Shown in pieces: positions 32,501-43,600 of a DNA stretch of 64,000 bases (position 1 is the stretch's first letter; each line of letters begins with the position of its first letter). The stretch comes from Euborellia annulipes (taxonomy: Eukaryota; Arthropoda; Insecta; Dermaptera; Anisolabididae): positions 1-64,000 of the forward strand of contig JAKCPI010012695.1 of assembly GCA_023213315.1 (NCBI GenBank). Direction: 5' to 3'. The notes beneath the pieces were generated by a model. It saw only the letters and a list, made by a program, of their open reading frames with translations. It made no database searches and had not been told where the DNA came from. Both the position numbers and the translations under genes were made by a program.

Positions 32501-32602
32501 CCAAAATTTAATTTTCTCCTCACATAAATTGTTCGGGCAATTATTTTGAGCAAGAAGAGAGAAAGGGAGTAGACAAAGGAGTAGAGGGCCAGGGGACATC
32601 AT
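29460..32602 (-). CDS. Secreted C-type lectin, insect hemolymph LPS-binding protein-like (four exons)
   Basis: Joining 32602..32456, 32400..32289, 31414..31136 and 29596..29460 gives a 224-residue protein with GT-AG introns of 55, 874 and 1539 bases in phases 0, 1 and 1. Residues 1-18 (MMSPGPLLLCLLPFSLLA) look like a signal peptide, so it is likely secreted to hemolymph. Residues 20-86 form the Cys-containing N-terminal region typical of this insect family. Residues 107-224 are a C-type lectin domain: YKFYLNETKWFDAKRIC, GAHLAIIDS, WIGVYD (163-168), EPN (191-193), DC (198-199), NC (212-213) and FICE (219-222). The four canonical cysteines are C132, C199, C213 and C221; C157 is extra. N121 is in an N-glycosylation sequon (NET). 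EPN predicts mannose-type sugar binding, but the usual WND calcium motif aligns with MST (208-210). The family binds bacterial polysaccharide as an opsonin or pattern receptor. Length and ends match the family, so the gene looks complete. Confidence 0.88.
29690..29765 (+). repeat. Family A hairpin remnant
   Basis: AAAAATCTGGTGGTACAGAAC, ACACAACTTTTGAAAATTGG and GTGCCC are degenerate family A terminal-hairpin sequence, in lectin intron 3. Confidence 0.5.
29920..30165 (+). repeat. Two family C motifs
   Basis: CCAAGAGATGTAGAATGTAT near 29930 and CCAGAGATGTAGAATGTATA near 30120, the second followed by a (TA)n run. Both lie in lectin intron 3. Family C is described at 55970. Confidence 0.7.
30166..31135. 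other. Rest of lectin intron 3
   Basis: AT-rich. 30470..30590 has GCCAAGAGATGGCGTTAAG and GCCGACAGATGGC, echoing a motif common in arthropod intergenic DNA. No gene. Confidence 0.4.
31136..31414 (-). CDS. Lectin exon 3: first two thirds of the lectin domain
   Basis: The acceptor is a T-rich tract ending TTTTTTAG at 31415. The split Ala codon (G + CT) and the donor TTCG|GTAATT at 31136/31135 keep phase 1. It encodes SCPTRFDKREV to VYVDVF. The apparent in-frame upstream extension to 31532 is repeat DNA: near-identical peptides arise at 36816 and 39835. Confidence 0.88.
31440..32260 (+). repeat. Family C1, three tandem units in lectin intron 2
   Basis: Units centred on AAAGGGATGTAGAWTATATA at about 31494, 31801 and 32178 (spacing about 307 and 377), each followed by GCCATTTTG and preceded by AGATGGAAGAATTTC-like sequence. 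Related units occur at 36780..37400 and 39835..40080. Near-identical peptides from open frames at these loci come from this DNA repeat. Confidence 0.8.
32289..32400 (-). CDS. Lectin exon 2: N-terminal region
   Basis: The acceptor TTATTTCTATTACAG ends at 32401 and the exon starts ACAGGATTCGAG. It encodes TGFEHSKESTREWRL to RVAATIT. The donor is ACAG|GTAGCT after 32289, phase 1. A second AG two bases into the exon would break the frame, so 32400 is preferred. Confidence 0.85.
32456..32602 (-). CDS. Lectin exon 1: signal peptide and N-terminus
   Basis: 49 codons. Two ATGs are adjacent (32602 and 32599); either gives a good signal peptide. The donor reads GCTAAG|GTATG at 32456/32455, phase 0. 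No TATA box is evident upstream. Confidence 0.85.
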
Positions 32603-33189
32603 CGTCTTGCCTCTGCCTCGTCTTTATTCAAATGACTCGTTCGCTTTGTCAGTCAGCAGAAAGATTAAGCGAGGATTTGATTTCATCTACTCAGGAGTCA
32701 AGATTAAAAAAAAAAAAAAAAACAAAGAGGTTGATAGATAGAATGTCAGCTAAAAAAAAAAAAAAAAAAAAAAAAATATGTGAAATATAAATAATTAAAT
32801 CATACAAAATTTGTTAGTCGATTTCGAAAGAAAGATAAAATCAAATGATGTTACTCTTTTAAAATTTTATCTTTTTTTTTCACGGGCTTTTGAACATTTC
32901 TTTAATAAAAAAAACTCCCGAAACTAATTCTTTTTGGGTGCTTTTTGATATTGTTTTTAACAACAACAACAACAACAAAAAACGAAAACTGAAATCTTAT
33001 TTCGGCGGCAATGAATCATCAAAAAAGAAAACAAAAAAAAAAAAAAATCAAACTTCTTGTTGTTTTAATTCTATTTTATTTACGTAATTAATTTAATATT
33101 AGGATAATATTGGAAATTAAAATTTAATTCATCTTAAATATAATTATAGGTTATATATATACAATATATAATATACAATTTGTAATAAT
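32603..33189. other. Upstream region of the lectin
   Basis: Holds poly-A runs (32705..32719, 32753..32776), a (CAA)n tract near 32961..32978, and no clear TATA or initiator. A promoter is presumably here but cannot be located. Confidence 0.4.
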
Positions 33190-33288
33190 AAAAAATCACA
33201 ATTCATCTTACATATCCATAAACAATCAATATTTATAGGTTAGATGAATTAATTCCAAAAGATGTAGAATGTATATATATATATACAC

Positions 33289-33320
<32 letters not shown>

Positions 33321-33405
33321 CATTCTATCTTTTGGAATTAATTCATCTAACCTATAAATATTGATTGTTTATGGATATGTAACATAAATTGTGATTTTTT
33401 ATACA
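33190..33405. repeat. Near-perfect palindrome with family C motif
   Basis: Arms of about 95 bases (AATCACAATTCATCTTACAT at left, mirrored by ATATGTAACATAAATTGTGATT at right) meet in a (TA)n region around 33285..33320. Each arm carries the C motif (AAAAGATGTAGAATGTATAT; the right arm has ACATTCTATCTTTTG). Transcribed, it would be a long hairpin. Confidence 0.85.
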
Positions 33406-33517
33406 AGTTTTTCTTATTAAATAAAAATTTTTGTTGCCAACTTAATTGAAAAAAAAATAATTTTTTTTTCAAATGAACTCTGCAGTTAATTGTAATTATG
33501 TTAAATATTTATTTCGT

Positions 33518-33770
33518 GCCTACCTCCTATACCAAACGTCGCGGGTTCGGACCCAGGCAGTCCGATGATTTTATTTAAGCCATTTGGATACCAGATGGCT
33601 TAAATAGAAATGCCTGAACCTACAATTTATATATTACTTACAACGGTTGTCGTCAAAGTCTTAAATGGCCTCAGTTGCCGAAAAGACTGTGTGAAGTGTG
33701 TGTGAGTGTGAGTGTGAATGAGAAAAAAAAAATATTTATTTATTTATTTATTTATTTAGTAAAAACATTA
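33518..33770 (+). mobile_element. tRNA-derived SINE (family S1), copy 2
   Basis: The 5' end is truncated within the tRNA part (GTGCCTACCTCCTATACC), then the B box GGGTTCGGACCC, AGGCAGTCCGATGATTTTAT, a hairpin CCATTTGGATACCAGATGGC, the body GTCTTAAATGGCC, GCCGAAAAGACTGTG, a GTGTGAGTGTGA stretch and an (ATTT)n tail ending near 33760. Same family as 8133..8341. Confidence 0.85.
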
Positions 33771-34132
33771 CATTCACTCAACAGAAAATTTCCATTGCAG
33801 AGTGAATTGGGAACAAATAATTTTTCACAATTTGAAATAAAATTATAAATTATACATATGATAACAAGAAAAAAATGAAATTGATAATACAATACAAAAT
33901 AATATAACTATGATATACTTAATCGAAGAAGTAAAAAAAAAAAACCTATTAATTAGATTCATTCACACATACAAAGAAAAGACAGGAAATAACAGGTGTG
34001 TGTTTTTTTTTTATTATTCATATTTTGAACATATCATTATTAAATTATATCAGGAACATATGCAGCATCTTTGTATAAATCACCTAGCATACTCTCTTTA
34101 TGGAAATCTACCTCGTTCGTAATTTACACTAG
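33771..34132. other. AT-rich gene-free sequence
   Basis: A 70-codon frame (33910..34122) has no recognised domain. No gene. Confidence 0.4.
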
Positions 34133-34222
34133 ACTTGAGAAAAAATTTGGTGTGATAAATATATAACCCAACTTTCAATTACCGAAGGTTGTGTGCTGTC
34201 CGGGCATTACACCAGATTTTTT
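34133..34222 (+). repeat. Solo family A terminal hairpin
   Basis: AAATTTGGTGTGATAAATAT, ACCCAACTTTCAATTACCGA, AGGTTGTGTGCTGTCCGGGC and ATTACACCAGATTTTT match only the hairpin end of family A. Confidence 0.7.
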
Positions 34223-35700
34223 TTTTGGTTATGTTATTTCATATCCATCCAGCGATCTCTTGACTTGCTTTGCTTGTTTATAAATAAATAAATAAATGCT
34301 TGGCATTTCTCAAAGGCTTTTCTTAAAACAAAGAAGTCTTTTATTCATTCATTCATTGATTGATTGAAAGAATGCTTTCTATTTTAAGCCAGCCACTTAA
34401 TAAATAACAAATTAAGAGAAAGAGAGACACTCAAATGGCTAAAATTTCATTTTTTTAAAATTATAATATTTTATATTTATTCAATAATTAATAAAGAGAC
34501 AATCAAAATAAAAATAAAACAAATTTAACAATGTTTGTTGCATATTAATAATTATTAATTTTTAATTTATTAATTTAATATTTTTTGCATTAGTTAATGA
34601 GAAGGTTTTTTTTTTAAATAATATTTAATAAACAAATTAAAAATTTATCAAAATGACAATTTGTAAAAATTAAAATAAAATTAATTCATTGTTGAATAAT
34701 AAATTATTAATACAATTTTTTTTTTAAATTGAATAATTAAATTTTTCTTTAAATTAATCTAAAATTTAAAATAAAATAAGAATACTTGGTTAATAATTAG
34801 TAAAAGAATTTGATTTTCGATTTAACTGTGGTCTATTTATAAAAATTACAACGTTTCGGCCACTCATTCTGTACATCTTAATAATTATTAAATTTATTAA
34901 TTTAATATTTTTCATCAATTAAATTGGAACATTTTTTTTTTCTGATAATTAATTAAATTTAGAAATTGATTGTTGAGTAATAATACAATTTTTTTTTCTT
35001 GTAATTTCGATGCTTTGCTTTTTGGGTGCTGCTGCTCTCTTTTTCGTTCCGGTCGACATGATCAAAGGTGTGTATTGGAAGGGCATTGAACCTTTTCTTT
35101 ACCCTTCCTTCTCCTTTTTCTTTTTCTTCTTCTTCTTTTCCTTCTGACCAGCCCATATCGCTCCAAATACCCCCAGGCATTTTTTTTTTAATATTATAAT
35201 TCCCTCGTTATTAATAGACTTAAAGAGAGAGAGAGAGAGAGAGAGAAGAGTGACGTAATTACACGTTGCTTGAAAATAAACTCTTTAATTTATTTTAACA
35301 TCAGAAATTGATATTAGCTCAATTTTAAAAAAGATTCGAAAAATAAAATCAAAACTTTATATATATATATATATTTATATACAATCTACATCTTCTGGAA
35401 TCAAAATCAATTCTGTTGTAACCTAAATTTCATATCTAAGTTTTCGAGGTTAAATTTACATTAACAAAAAATTTAATTTTAAAAGCAAATAATATTTTGT
35501 AACAATAAAAAGGAAATGGAATTTGTCTTTGAAAATTTATAAGCTTATAGAGAATAAATATATCTCCTGGAAACAATTCAATTCTTCAAGAAATGTAGAA
35601 TATATATATGACCATCTTGAAAATCATACAAATACCAACTTTATTTCAATAAAAACACTAACAAGTTTTTCTAAAATGTAAAATATTAAAATTCCTAGAC
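34223..35700. other. AT-rich sequence with scattered family C motifs
   Basis: No gene. GGCCGAAACGTTG on the minus strand (34852..34865) echoes the 3' half of the hammerhead-like motif. (AG)n lies at 35227..35245. Inverse C motif near 35385, forward near 35585. A patch at 35000..35180 with CTT repeats gives a spurious minus frame. Confidence 0.45.
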
Positions 35701-35704
35701 CCTG

Positions 35705-35850
35705 GGTCATAAATTTCTTGTCTCTTGCTCATGCGACAAAAATTTTATTTAATTTGAATTGGCTTCCAATCAAATGATATAATAATAGGGAAGGAGTATG
35801 TCTAAATGGCTTCCAATGATGAAAAAAGATCTTAAATAAAAGAATAAATA
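35705..35850 (+). repeat. SINE S2-like fragment
   Basis: AATTTGAATTGGCTTCCAAT, AATGGCTTCCAATGATG and GATCTTAAATAAAAGAATAA parallel the S2 copy at 41395..41530. The head is lost. Confidence 0.5.
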
Positions 35851-36239
35851 AAATTCGATTAAATGTTTTATTTTGCATAAATAGATATTTTATTTATTTT
35901 AATTTAATTTAGAATTTTTTTTAGTTGTGTTAATTGTTCGTAACATTTAAATATTTTAAAATGGCTCTCTCTCTATATATAAACTTATATATAATCTACA
36001 TCTCTTGCAAATGAATTCAATTCTCTTTTTTTTTTAATTATAAAGATTTTAATTATTTAAAAATATAAATAAATAAATATTAACAATTAGAATTTTATAT
36101 TATTGATAATTTATTTGTTTATATAAAAAAAAAATATTAAAATAAAATTTAATCAAATACATAACCTCATTTTAATTAAAATATTTAAATCATTCCAAAT
36201 GAAATATGAATTAAAGGTAAATAAAGAAACTTCATTGGT

Positions 36240-36400
36240 CAGGGGCCCCATCTTGTGGGTACGTGGACCACGAGCTACCCGAGCCGAGAGTGACAGTCCT
36301 ATTCGTTCAATGTCTGTCCCTTCCTTCTATATTTTCAACAGGCGTCAGGCCGCGCGACGGGCCGGCTAGTTCTATTCCTTCATGTCAAAAAAAAAACCAT
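36240..36400 (-). repeat. Family F, copy 2 (minus)
   Basis: Reads on the plus strand as GGGGCCCCATCTTGTGGGTA, CGTGGACCACGAGCTACCCG and CGTCAGGCCGCGCGACGGGC, the reverse complement of the blocks at 4055..4315. The 65-codon frame is a by-product. Confidence 0.75.
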
Positions 36401-36779
36401 TACGCCGACCCCGACTGCGGTAATGAGGCTAAGATAGAAGAAGAAGAAGAAACTTCATAATTGTTTTTGTAATTTAAGAATATAAATATTTGCTTCGTTG
36501 ATTTTGTAATCACTCAAGTGTGACGTCATAGGGGAGTTGGTTGATAAGACCTTTTTTTGACCACAGGTGCTATATTACTGTATAACCAACTCTAACGGAT
36601 ATTATTACAAATAAGCAACGGAGTTCTGGGTTATTTCATAAAAATAAAAAATAATAATACAATATCAAGTTAAAGGTTAAAGGACATAAGAGTTTGTTTT
36701 TTTTTTACGTAATATTCTGTCTGTGTCATCATCGGTATGCAAGATGGACGATATGATAGTGCATGTCAACAGAATAAAG
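36401..36779. other. Gene-free sequence
   Basis: No feature beyond (GAA)n near 36437..36450. Confidence 0.45.
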
Positions 36780-37400
36780 AATTAAATAAAATTATTTATT
36801 TATTTAATTAACGATTTAAATTAACTGGACGTCCTTAATAATTAAATCTTTATTATTATTTATAAGATTATTTATTTTCTTTAATAAAACCAATTTTAGG
36901 TTAACATAAACGAAAGATGGATGAATTTCAAAGGGATGTAGATTATATATAGCCATTTTGGAAAAAAAATTTATGACCAACTTTATCCCAATAAAAATCA
37001 CTAAATAAAACCATTTAAAAAATTTTAAAAATCTAAATTGTAAAAATAATTAGGCCTATATTCCAGAATCAAGAAAAATAAAATTTAAATTTTAAATAAA
37101 AATTTATATTAGGCCTAATTATTTATTTATTCAATGATTTAAATTAACTGACGTCCTTAATAATTAAATCTTTAATTTAAATAAAAAGATATTTTTATTA
37201 TTATTATTTATTTTCTTTAATAAAACCAATTTTAGGTTAACATAAACGAAAGATGGATGTATTTCAAAGGGATGTAGATTATATATAGCCATTTTGAAAA
37301 TCAATTTATTAATATTACCAACTTTATCTGTAAAATCACTAAATAAAATTCATTGATTAATTAATTTTATTAATTTCAAGATCTCTTGAAGAATTCGATA
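36780..37400 (+). repeat. Family C1, two tandem units
   Basis: AAAGGGATGTAGATTATATA at about 36930 and 37268 (spacing 338), each preceded by CCAATTTTAGGTTAACATAA and ACGAAAGATGGATG and followed by GCCATTTTG. Confidence 0.85.
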
Positions 37401-39300
37401 ATATGTGCATTTTAATATTAAATAAAAACACCATTCAACAATACGCAATTACAAATTATAATTAAGAGATTAATAAAAATACAATTATAACTTTTATAAA
37501 TTAAAAAAATATTAAAATTAATTTAAAATAATAATTTATTTAATTATTTACATTAAAAAAAAAAATTTTAATAATGAATAACCTCTTCTAATTAATAATT
37601 GTTTGAATTTGTCCCCTCCATTTAATTGAAAACTTATGGCTATTAATTCTTCCAATGCGAGTGATTGACAAGGCTTAAATTTAAAGCATAAATTAATTAA
37701 TTAACCTTTGGAAAGATGGTTTGTATTTTCTTTTTAAATGAGTCTTTAGCTTACTGATCGTTATTTAAAATCGTCTTTTCAAAATGGCTATATATATATA
37801 TATTCTACATCTCTTTGAAATGGGTAAAAAATCTCGTCTGCTTTTATTAAAGGAACTGTTTTCTTGTAATCCAGCATTTATACCAGGTATATTAATATTT
37901 TTATTATATTTATTATTTATAATCCGATTTACAACGACATTTGAATATTTCACCTGCCTGGGGAGGGGCAGGGGATGGGGGAGGAAGGAGGGGGTTGAAA
38001 TTATTGATCAAACTCTTTGCAAGGGGTCATAGAGGCAGGCAGACAGAAATAAATACATAAATTCTAACCTCCTCTTTATAAGTCACGCAATCTCTTTTTT
38101 ATTTTTATTATTTTAGCTTCCCTCGAGAATTTTTCTCTTTTAAAAATAAAATATTCCAACGTGATTCCTTTTTTTTTATAAATTATTTTCTCACATAATA
38201 ATAATAATAAACAACTCAATAACAAAATAATATTGGTGCCAATAATAATCTATTGTTACACTTAATTAAATCCTTTTATCGATATTTAATTAAAATTAAA
38301 ATTTTATTTATTTTAAATGCAACTATATTCAATATACTGTATAATCATATTATTTATTACTTATTTTTATTTTAAGGATTTTTTTGGTTGAAAAGCTGCA
38401 AATAATTTTGATTGATATTTCAAAATGGCTATATATGTTCTACATCTCTTAGAAATAGGTTAAATTCCTTCTGCTTTTATTAATATTTTATATTTTTGTA
38501 ATTATATCACGCATAAAAGATTTATTTAATAAACATTCTATTTTTTTATATTGTTGAAATTTTTAATAAATTAATTTTATTCAATCAAATAATTAAATTT
38601 TAAGATAATTGTTAATAAAAAAGGATCGATAGTTAAGTCATTACATAAAGAAACTTGGAAAGTTTTCTTTTTTTAAGCCAAGTTTTATAACTTGTAGTAT
38701 GTCTTAAAAAAAAAAAATCAATATAGGCACATAACAAAATCTCTTTGAAAGAAAAAAAAAGAATTCGTGATTTTAGTGAAAGATTCTTTCTTAAATTCTA
38801 TTTTTTTTTTTTTTTTTTTTTTTTTCTTCTTTTAAAGAAAGAAAAAAAAAATTCTTTCTTTGCACATATAGGCAGGCAGGCAGGCGTACATACAAAATAA
38901 TTCCCTCTATTTTGACACACTTGGTAACTGATTCGTTTGCTCAATTGTTGTTGTCTCGTCTTCTTTCTTTTCATCTTTGACACAATTCAATTCTTGAATA
39001 CCAAATAAGTAGAATTCTAGATTATAGGCTGGCTATCGAATTAAAAATTTTAAACATGTTTTCAATATTAACGGCAATCTAAAAAAAAAAAAAAAAAAAT
39101 AGGCAACCAAGTTAAAAAATAGTCAGGCTGTAAATTTGGCAACTTAAATCATATTTCATTTATTATTTATTTGTAATCATTCAATAGATTGTTTAAAATA
39201 TTTTTTTTTTTTAATTAAATATTACAATAAATTGAAAATTTCTAAATTAAATTAAATAATAATTCAATAATGATTTCAATTTGAGGTTAAATCGGAAAAT
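37401..39300. other. AT-rich sequence with inverse family C motifs
   Basis: AAAATGGCTATATATATATA ending TCTACATCTCTTTGAAATG at 37783..37820 and AAAATGGCTATATATGTTCT near 38422 are C motifs on the minus strand. There are poly-T (38802..38825), (CAGG)n (38872..38884) and GA-rich tracts. No gene. Confidence 0.55.
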
Positions 39301-40320
39301 TTTCTAAGAGATGTAGAATATATATAGGTTATAGACATATCAAAGAGAGCTAAAAAAAAACAACAATTCAGGAAAATGAATAATAAAGACGTAAAATAAA
39401 AAAATTAATTAATTAATTAAAACCCACTTAGGGTTTCATTTAAAACATTATTTAATAAACAATGTTTCAGCAAAAGCCTAGGGCCTCGAGGGATTAATAT
39501 TTATAGAATTATATTAATAAAAAAAAAAGAGTATAATTATCAAAACTAAAATAACATCTGTTACCAATTATAAAAAAAGAAATCCACTAAATCATTTCTC
39601 GGTGGCATTTTTTGTTCTTTTACATGCTGAATGCACCCTTGTTGCTGTTGTTTATACAAAACAAAAGATGTCATTCATTCTATCATTCGTGACAAAATTG
39701 GCAACCCTGAATTTGTTATGCACATGTGTATTTTCTCTCTATCTATCTTTTAATTAGGTGTATAGCGGATTACGAGCAAACAACAACAACAACCAAATAC
39801 TGTATTATTTTAATTATAAAAATTGTCATTTTAATTAAAATAAATACGTATCTAACAGGATCATATAGGGCAAACAATTCCAGAAAATGAATTTAAACAA
39901 AAAGACGTTATTATTAATATTTATTTTCTTTAATAAAACCAATTTTAGGTTAACATAAACAAAAAATGGATGCATTTCAAAGGGATGTAGATTATATATA
40001 GCCATTTTGAAAATCAATTTATTACCAACTTTATCTCTATAAAAATCACTAAATAAAATTTAATGATTAATTAATTTCAAGATAAATCAAAATACTCTTG
40101 AAGAAATCGATAATAAATGCATTTTAAATAAAAAAAAAAATAAAAACACCTAAAATTAATTTAAAATAATAATTTATTTTTTTGTTTACATTATAGAAAA
40201 AATTTTAATAATGAATAACCTCTTCTAATTAATAATTGTTTGAATTTAAATTGAAATTTAAAGCCTAAATTAATTAATTAACCTTTGTATTTTGCAATTT
40301 CTTTTTAAAGGAATTGTTAT
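39301..40320 (+). repeat. Family C and C1 copies
   Basis: TAAGAGATGTAGAATATATA near 39305. A C1 unit at 39890..40080 has TTTTAGGTTAACATAAACAA and AAAGGGATGTAGATTATATA. The rest of the interval is AT-rich, followed by DNA like 37500..37700 (ATGAATAACCTCTTCTAATT), so a longer block is duplicated. Confidence 0.7.
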
Positions 40321-40329
40321 TTAAAATCG

Positions 40330-40605
40330 CCCCCCCCCCCCCCGGGTAGTATATTAATATAATTGGAATTTATAAATATTGATTGTCGAATCATTTGCAG
40401 AACTAACGATATGTTTGTGGACAGGTGAAGGGGAAGGAGGGGGGGAGCACTTAATGGAGTCAATTAACAGAGAAGGCAAATTGCTGTTTAGGGGTCAATG
40501 GATACCGAAAAGAGCGAAGGAGGGAGGGAGGGAGCCAACCACCATATCGCTCGGCTCGCCCTTTCCTAACTGTCACCGAACCTCTATCTTAAATATTATC
40601 TGAAG
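40330..40605. other. Poly-C tract and unassigned purine-rich patch
   Basis: Fourteen C (40330..40343), then GGGGAAGGAGGGGGGGAGC and (GGGA)n near 40519..40535. The 74-codon plus frame has no domain I can name. Confidence 0.4.
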
Positions 40606-40664
40606 ACATGAAACAGTTAGAATATTCCATTCTAATAATTACAAATTAATTTAATATATTTATA

Positions 40665-41030
40665 TATACTAGCCGCGTTACCCGCCTTTGCGTCTAACCA
40701 CTATTTAACTTGGCGGGATTGATTGCATAGAAAATATTCTAAATATAAAATCAAAACTTTTATATATATATATATATATACAATCTACATCTTCTGGAAT
40801 TAAATCCAATTCTGTTATAACCTAAATTTTAGGTTAAATTTCGCCTTTTCGTCTAACCAGAGGAGTTTCGGAATTTTTTTAACTTAGCGGGATTGATTTC
40901 ACAGCGGTTGTGTTCTGTGCTTCAGATTTTGTGTGTCGACATAGGCCTATATTTAGTTTTCGGCAATACCGGTACAATTATATTTCAAGATTTAAAAATT
41001 TATAAGCATTTGTATTTTTTTTTACAATTT
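40665..41030 (-). repeat. Possible Helitron-like end and family A remnant
   Basis: ACTAGCCGCGTTACCCGCC at about 40668 reads on the minus strand as a GC-rich stem ending in CTAG then T. An inverse C motif lies near 40785. 40905..41030 contains GGTTGTGTTCTGTGCTTCAG, TGTGTGTCGACATAGGCC and CAATACCGGTACAATTATAT, a minus-strand family A fragment. Confidence 0.4.
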
Positions 41031-41394
41031 CTCCTTATATAATTGTAACATCATGCTTTTTATGTAAGTGTGTCTAATTACATGAGAATGATTGTAGATG
41101 TCGCTAACTTGATTGCATATTAAATGCTACTAAGTTCACGTAGGTGTTGTCCCTTAGAGGTTAGTTCACATGAGTAACCCAATCAAATAAATAAAATTCA
41201 ATGTAGTTTTAATTTTTAAATAATAATAATATTTTAATTATTAATTATTTATTTAATTTTTCTATATTGTTTCTAATTAATTATTTAATTTTAAATAATT
41301 AAATAAATTAAATAATTAATTGTTGTTTATTAAATAATAATTTTTATGATTATTTACTGTTTATTATTACAACAATGAAAATTTTTTCAAAATA
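41031..41394. other. AT-rich gene-free sequence
   Basis: TAAT-rich low complexity dominates from 41210. No gene. Confidence 0.5.
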
Positions 41395-41530
41395 ATTTAT
41401 TGTTCGCATCCTGTCCCAAGCGAGAAATTTATTTTAATTGAATTGGCTACCATTCAATTGATGGGATCTTAATGGCCTCAAATGCCTAAATAGATCCTAA
41501 ACAAATTTTAAAAAAATAAATACGTAAATA
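41395..41530 (+). repeat. SINE S2 copy
   Basis: TTCGCATCCTGTCCCAAGCG is a degenerate B-box region, then AATTGGCTACCATTCAATTG, ATCTTAATGGCCTCAAATGC, AGATCCTAAAC and an A-rich tail. Confidence 0.6.
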
Positions 41531-41819
41531 AATATATATAATTAAAAACTCTCATAATAATAATAATGAGAATATAAATTTTAAAGTAAAATTCTTAGAG
41601 AAAATTTTGAAAAAATCGAAAAAAATACATAAGTAAAGAATTAGTATTCTTTGGACAATTTTATTTATTGTTTTTATTAAAAAAAAAAAAGAATTTCCTG
41701 TTTTAATTACAAATCCTTTTCCTTAACCATTCTTCTAATATATTTTCTTTTTTGTTGTCAGTTTTTGAGGTTATAATTAAAAAAAAAAAAAAAATGGCAT
41801 GATCGACATCTGTAGGGCG

Positions 41820-41965
41820 TAAAAGAAAAGAATCTTTGACACGGGTCTCTTTTTCTTTCTCTGCGTTTTAATTGCTCTGTAATTATAACCCACCTTCCAG
41901 GGGGCGTTACAGCCCTTAAAGAGATTTATTATATTACTAGAGGCGGATAAATATTTTTACATTTA
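41820..41965 (+). repeat. Segment inverted relative to 46705..46855
   Basis: GACACGGGTCTCT, GCGTTTTAATTGCT, AATTATAACCC, GGGGGCGTTACAG, CCCTTAAAGAGA and GGCGGATAAATATTT appear in the same order on the minus strand of 46705..46855. Confidence 0.8.
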
Positions 41966-42820
41966 ATTTAGTTTATGAAAAAAAGCATATACACATATAT
42001 ATATAAATATATACAATCTACATCTCTCGGGAAAATTTCCAATTAAAATCAAATTTATATTAAAAATTAATAAATATCATGATTTTATATAAATTAAGGC
42101 GTATATTAAGTGATTTTTTAACTTTTTCGTGTTTTTTCTTTCTCCATTTTATTTATAACCTTAAAAAAATCTAGCCAAGTGCAATTTTGGTTGATATTAT
42201 TGGAATCATAAATAAAATAATTATATTAGGAACAAAAACATTTTTAAGGTTATTATTTTTTTAAATATGCTCTTTGATTAAATATTCTTTTTTTTTAATC
42301 TCAAATGAAGTTAGTTATAATATTTTAATAATGTCTTAATTTTTAAAATTATTTTATTTAATATTAGACCAATCTCAACCATAATTGTACAGAATTAGAT
42401 AAAAAATATTGCTAATATAGAAATAGGTTAATAATAAGCTGAAGACAGGTAACAACAGAAGGTTAACTGAGATTCAGGAGAGCATCTGGAAGGCGTTTAG
42501 TTGGGAAGGTTCAAATTGGACCACTTGGTCTCTAAGGGTTTGGACGCCCTTTCTTTTTTTTCTTGTTGTTATCAACAACAACAACAACAACAGGTGATGG
42601 AGTTGGAAGAGAAATAATAAGGTTCACTCTCAGTACGTTATGCTTTAATTTTAAATAAAAGAGATTTAGAATATAAAATAAAAATATTTTTGTATTATTC
42701 AAATTATATTTTATTTGTAATTTTATATTAAAAATTATTAACTATTAAAATTAAATTGATTTTATACGTAATTTAACATTAAAAAGACAGATTTAGGTTA
42801 TGAAACGAAAGTTGAACTTA
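41966..42820. other. AT-rich sequence
   Basis: Inverse C motif near 42010 (CAATCTACATCTCTCGGG). A patch of mixed composition (42430..42545) is unassigned. (CAA)n near 42570..42591. Confidence 0.45.
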
Positions 42821-43600
42821 TTTGAAAGAGATGTAGATTGTATATATAAATATATATATAAAAGTTTTGATTTTATCCATTTTTTTTAAATAGAATTCAA
42901 GTTAAATTGATTTAAAAATGAACTATTCTTGAATCAAATTAAAATAAGACAAAAAAAATCAAAAACAAACAAGGAATTAAATTAATAAATTTTAATTTCA
43001 ACTCTTGCCAATGAATATAATTATACAGTCCCCAAATGCATATATATTCAAATAATGGTTATCGTCAAAAGTCTTATATGGCCTGAGTTGCGAAAAGACT
43101 GTGTAACTGTGAGTGTGAGTGTGAATGAGAAAAAAGTGGAGTTTGATTGTTGAAGAGATGTAGATTGTATATATATAAAGTTTAGATATTATTAATTTTT
43201 TTTACTTTCTCATATTTAAAATAGAATTCAAGTAAATAAATTATTTTAAAGTAAATTGAACTTAAATCAAATTAATTTAGACAAAAAAAAAAAAAATTTA
43301 ATATATAAATTTTAATTTTAACTTATACCAATGATTATATATATTTCTTAGAAAATTTAACGCAAGCGTATTATATAATAAAACCGTTATAAACGTCATT
43401 ATTTTATTTGTAATCAAATACCAGAGTATTATTAGCATTTGAAATTAAATTGTTTATATTAGAAATTGAACAATAAAAAGATAGATTTAGATTATGAAAC
43501 GAAAGTTAAACTTGTTTGCAAGAGATGTAGATTGTATATAAAATATATATATATATATATAAAGTTTTGATTTTATCAATTTTTTTAATTAGATTTCAAG
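42821..43600 (+). repeat. Three family C copies and a SINE S1 3' fragment
   Basis: GAAAGAGATGTAGATTGTAT near 42822, GAAGAGATGTAGATTGTATA near 43152 and GCAAGAGATGTAGATTGTAT near 43517, each followed by ATATATA and AAGTTTTGATTTTATC-like sequence. 43050..43135 (GTCTTATATGGCCTGAGTTG, CGAAAAGACTGTGTAAC, GTGAGTGTGAATGAG) is the 3' half of SINE S1. Confidence 0.75.

Noticed and set aside
34852..34884. Further hammerhead-like motif on the minus strand
   Set aside because: Only GGCCGAAACGTTG is present; no CUGANGA at the right distance.
36816..37001. Conserved small protein family (three matching frames)
   Set aside because: Similarity is explained by the C1 DNA repeat; no common start, stop or length.
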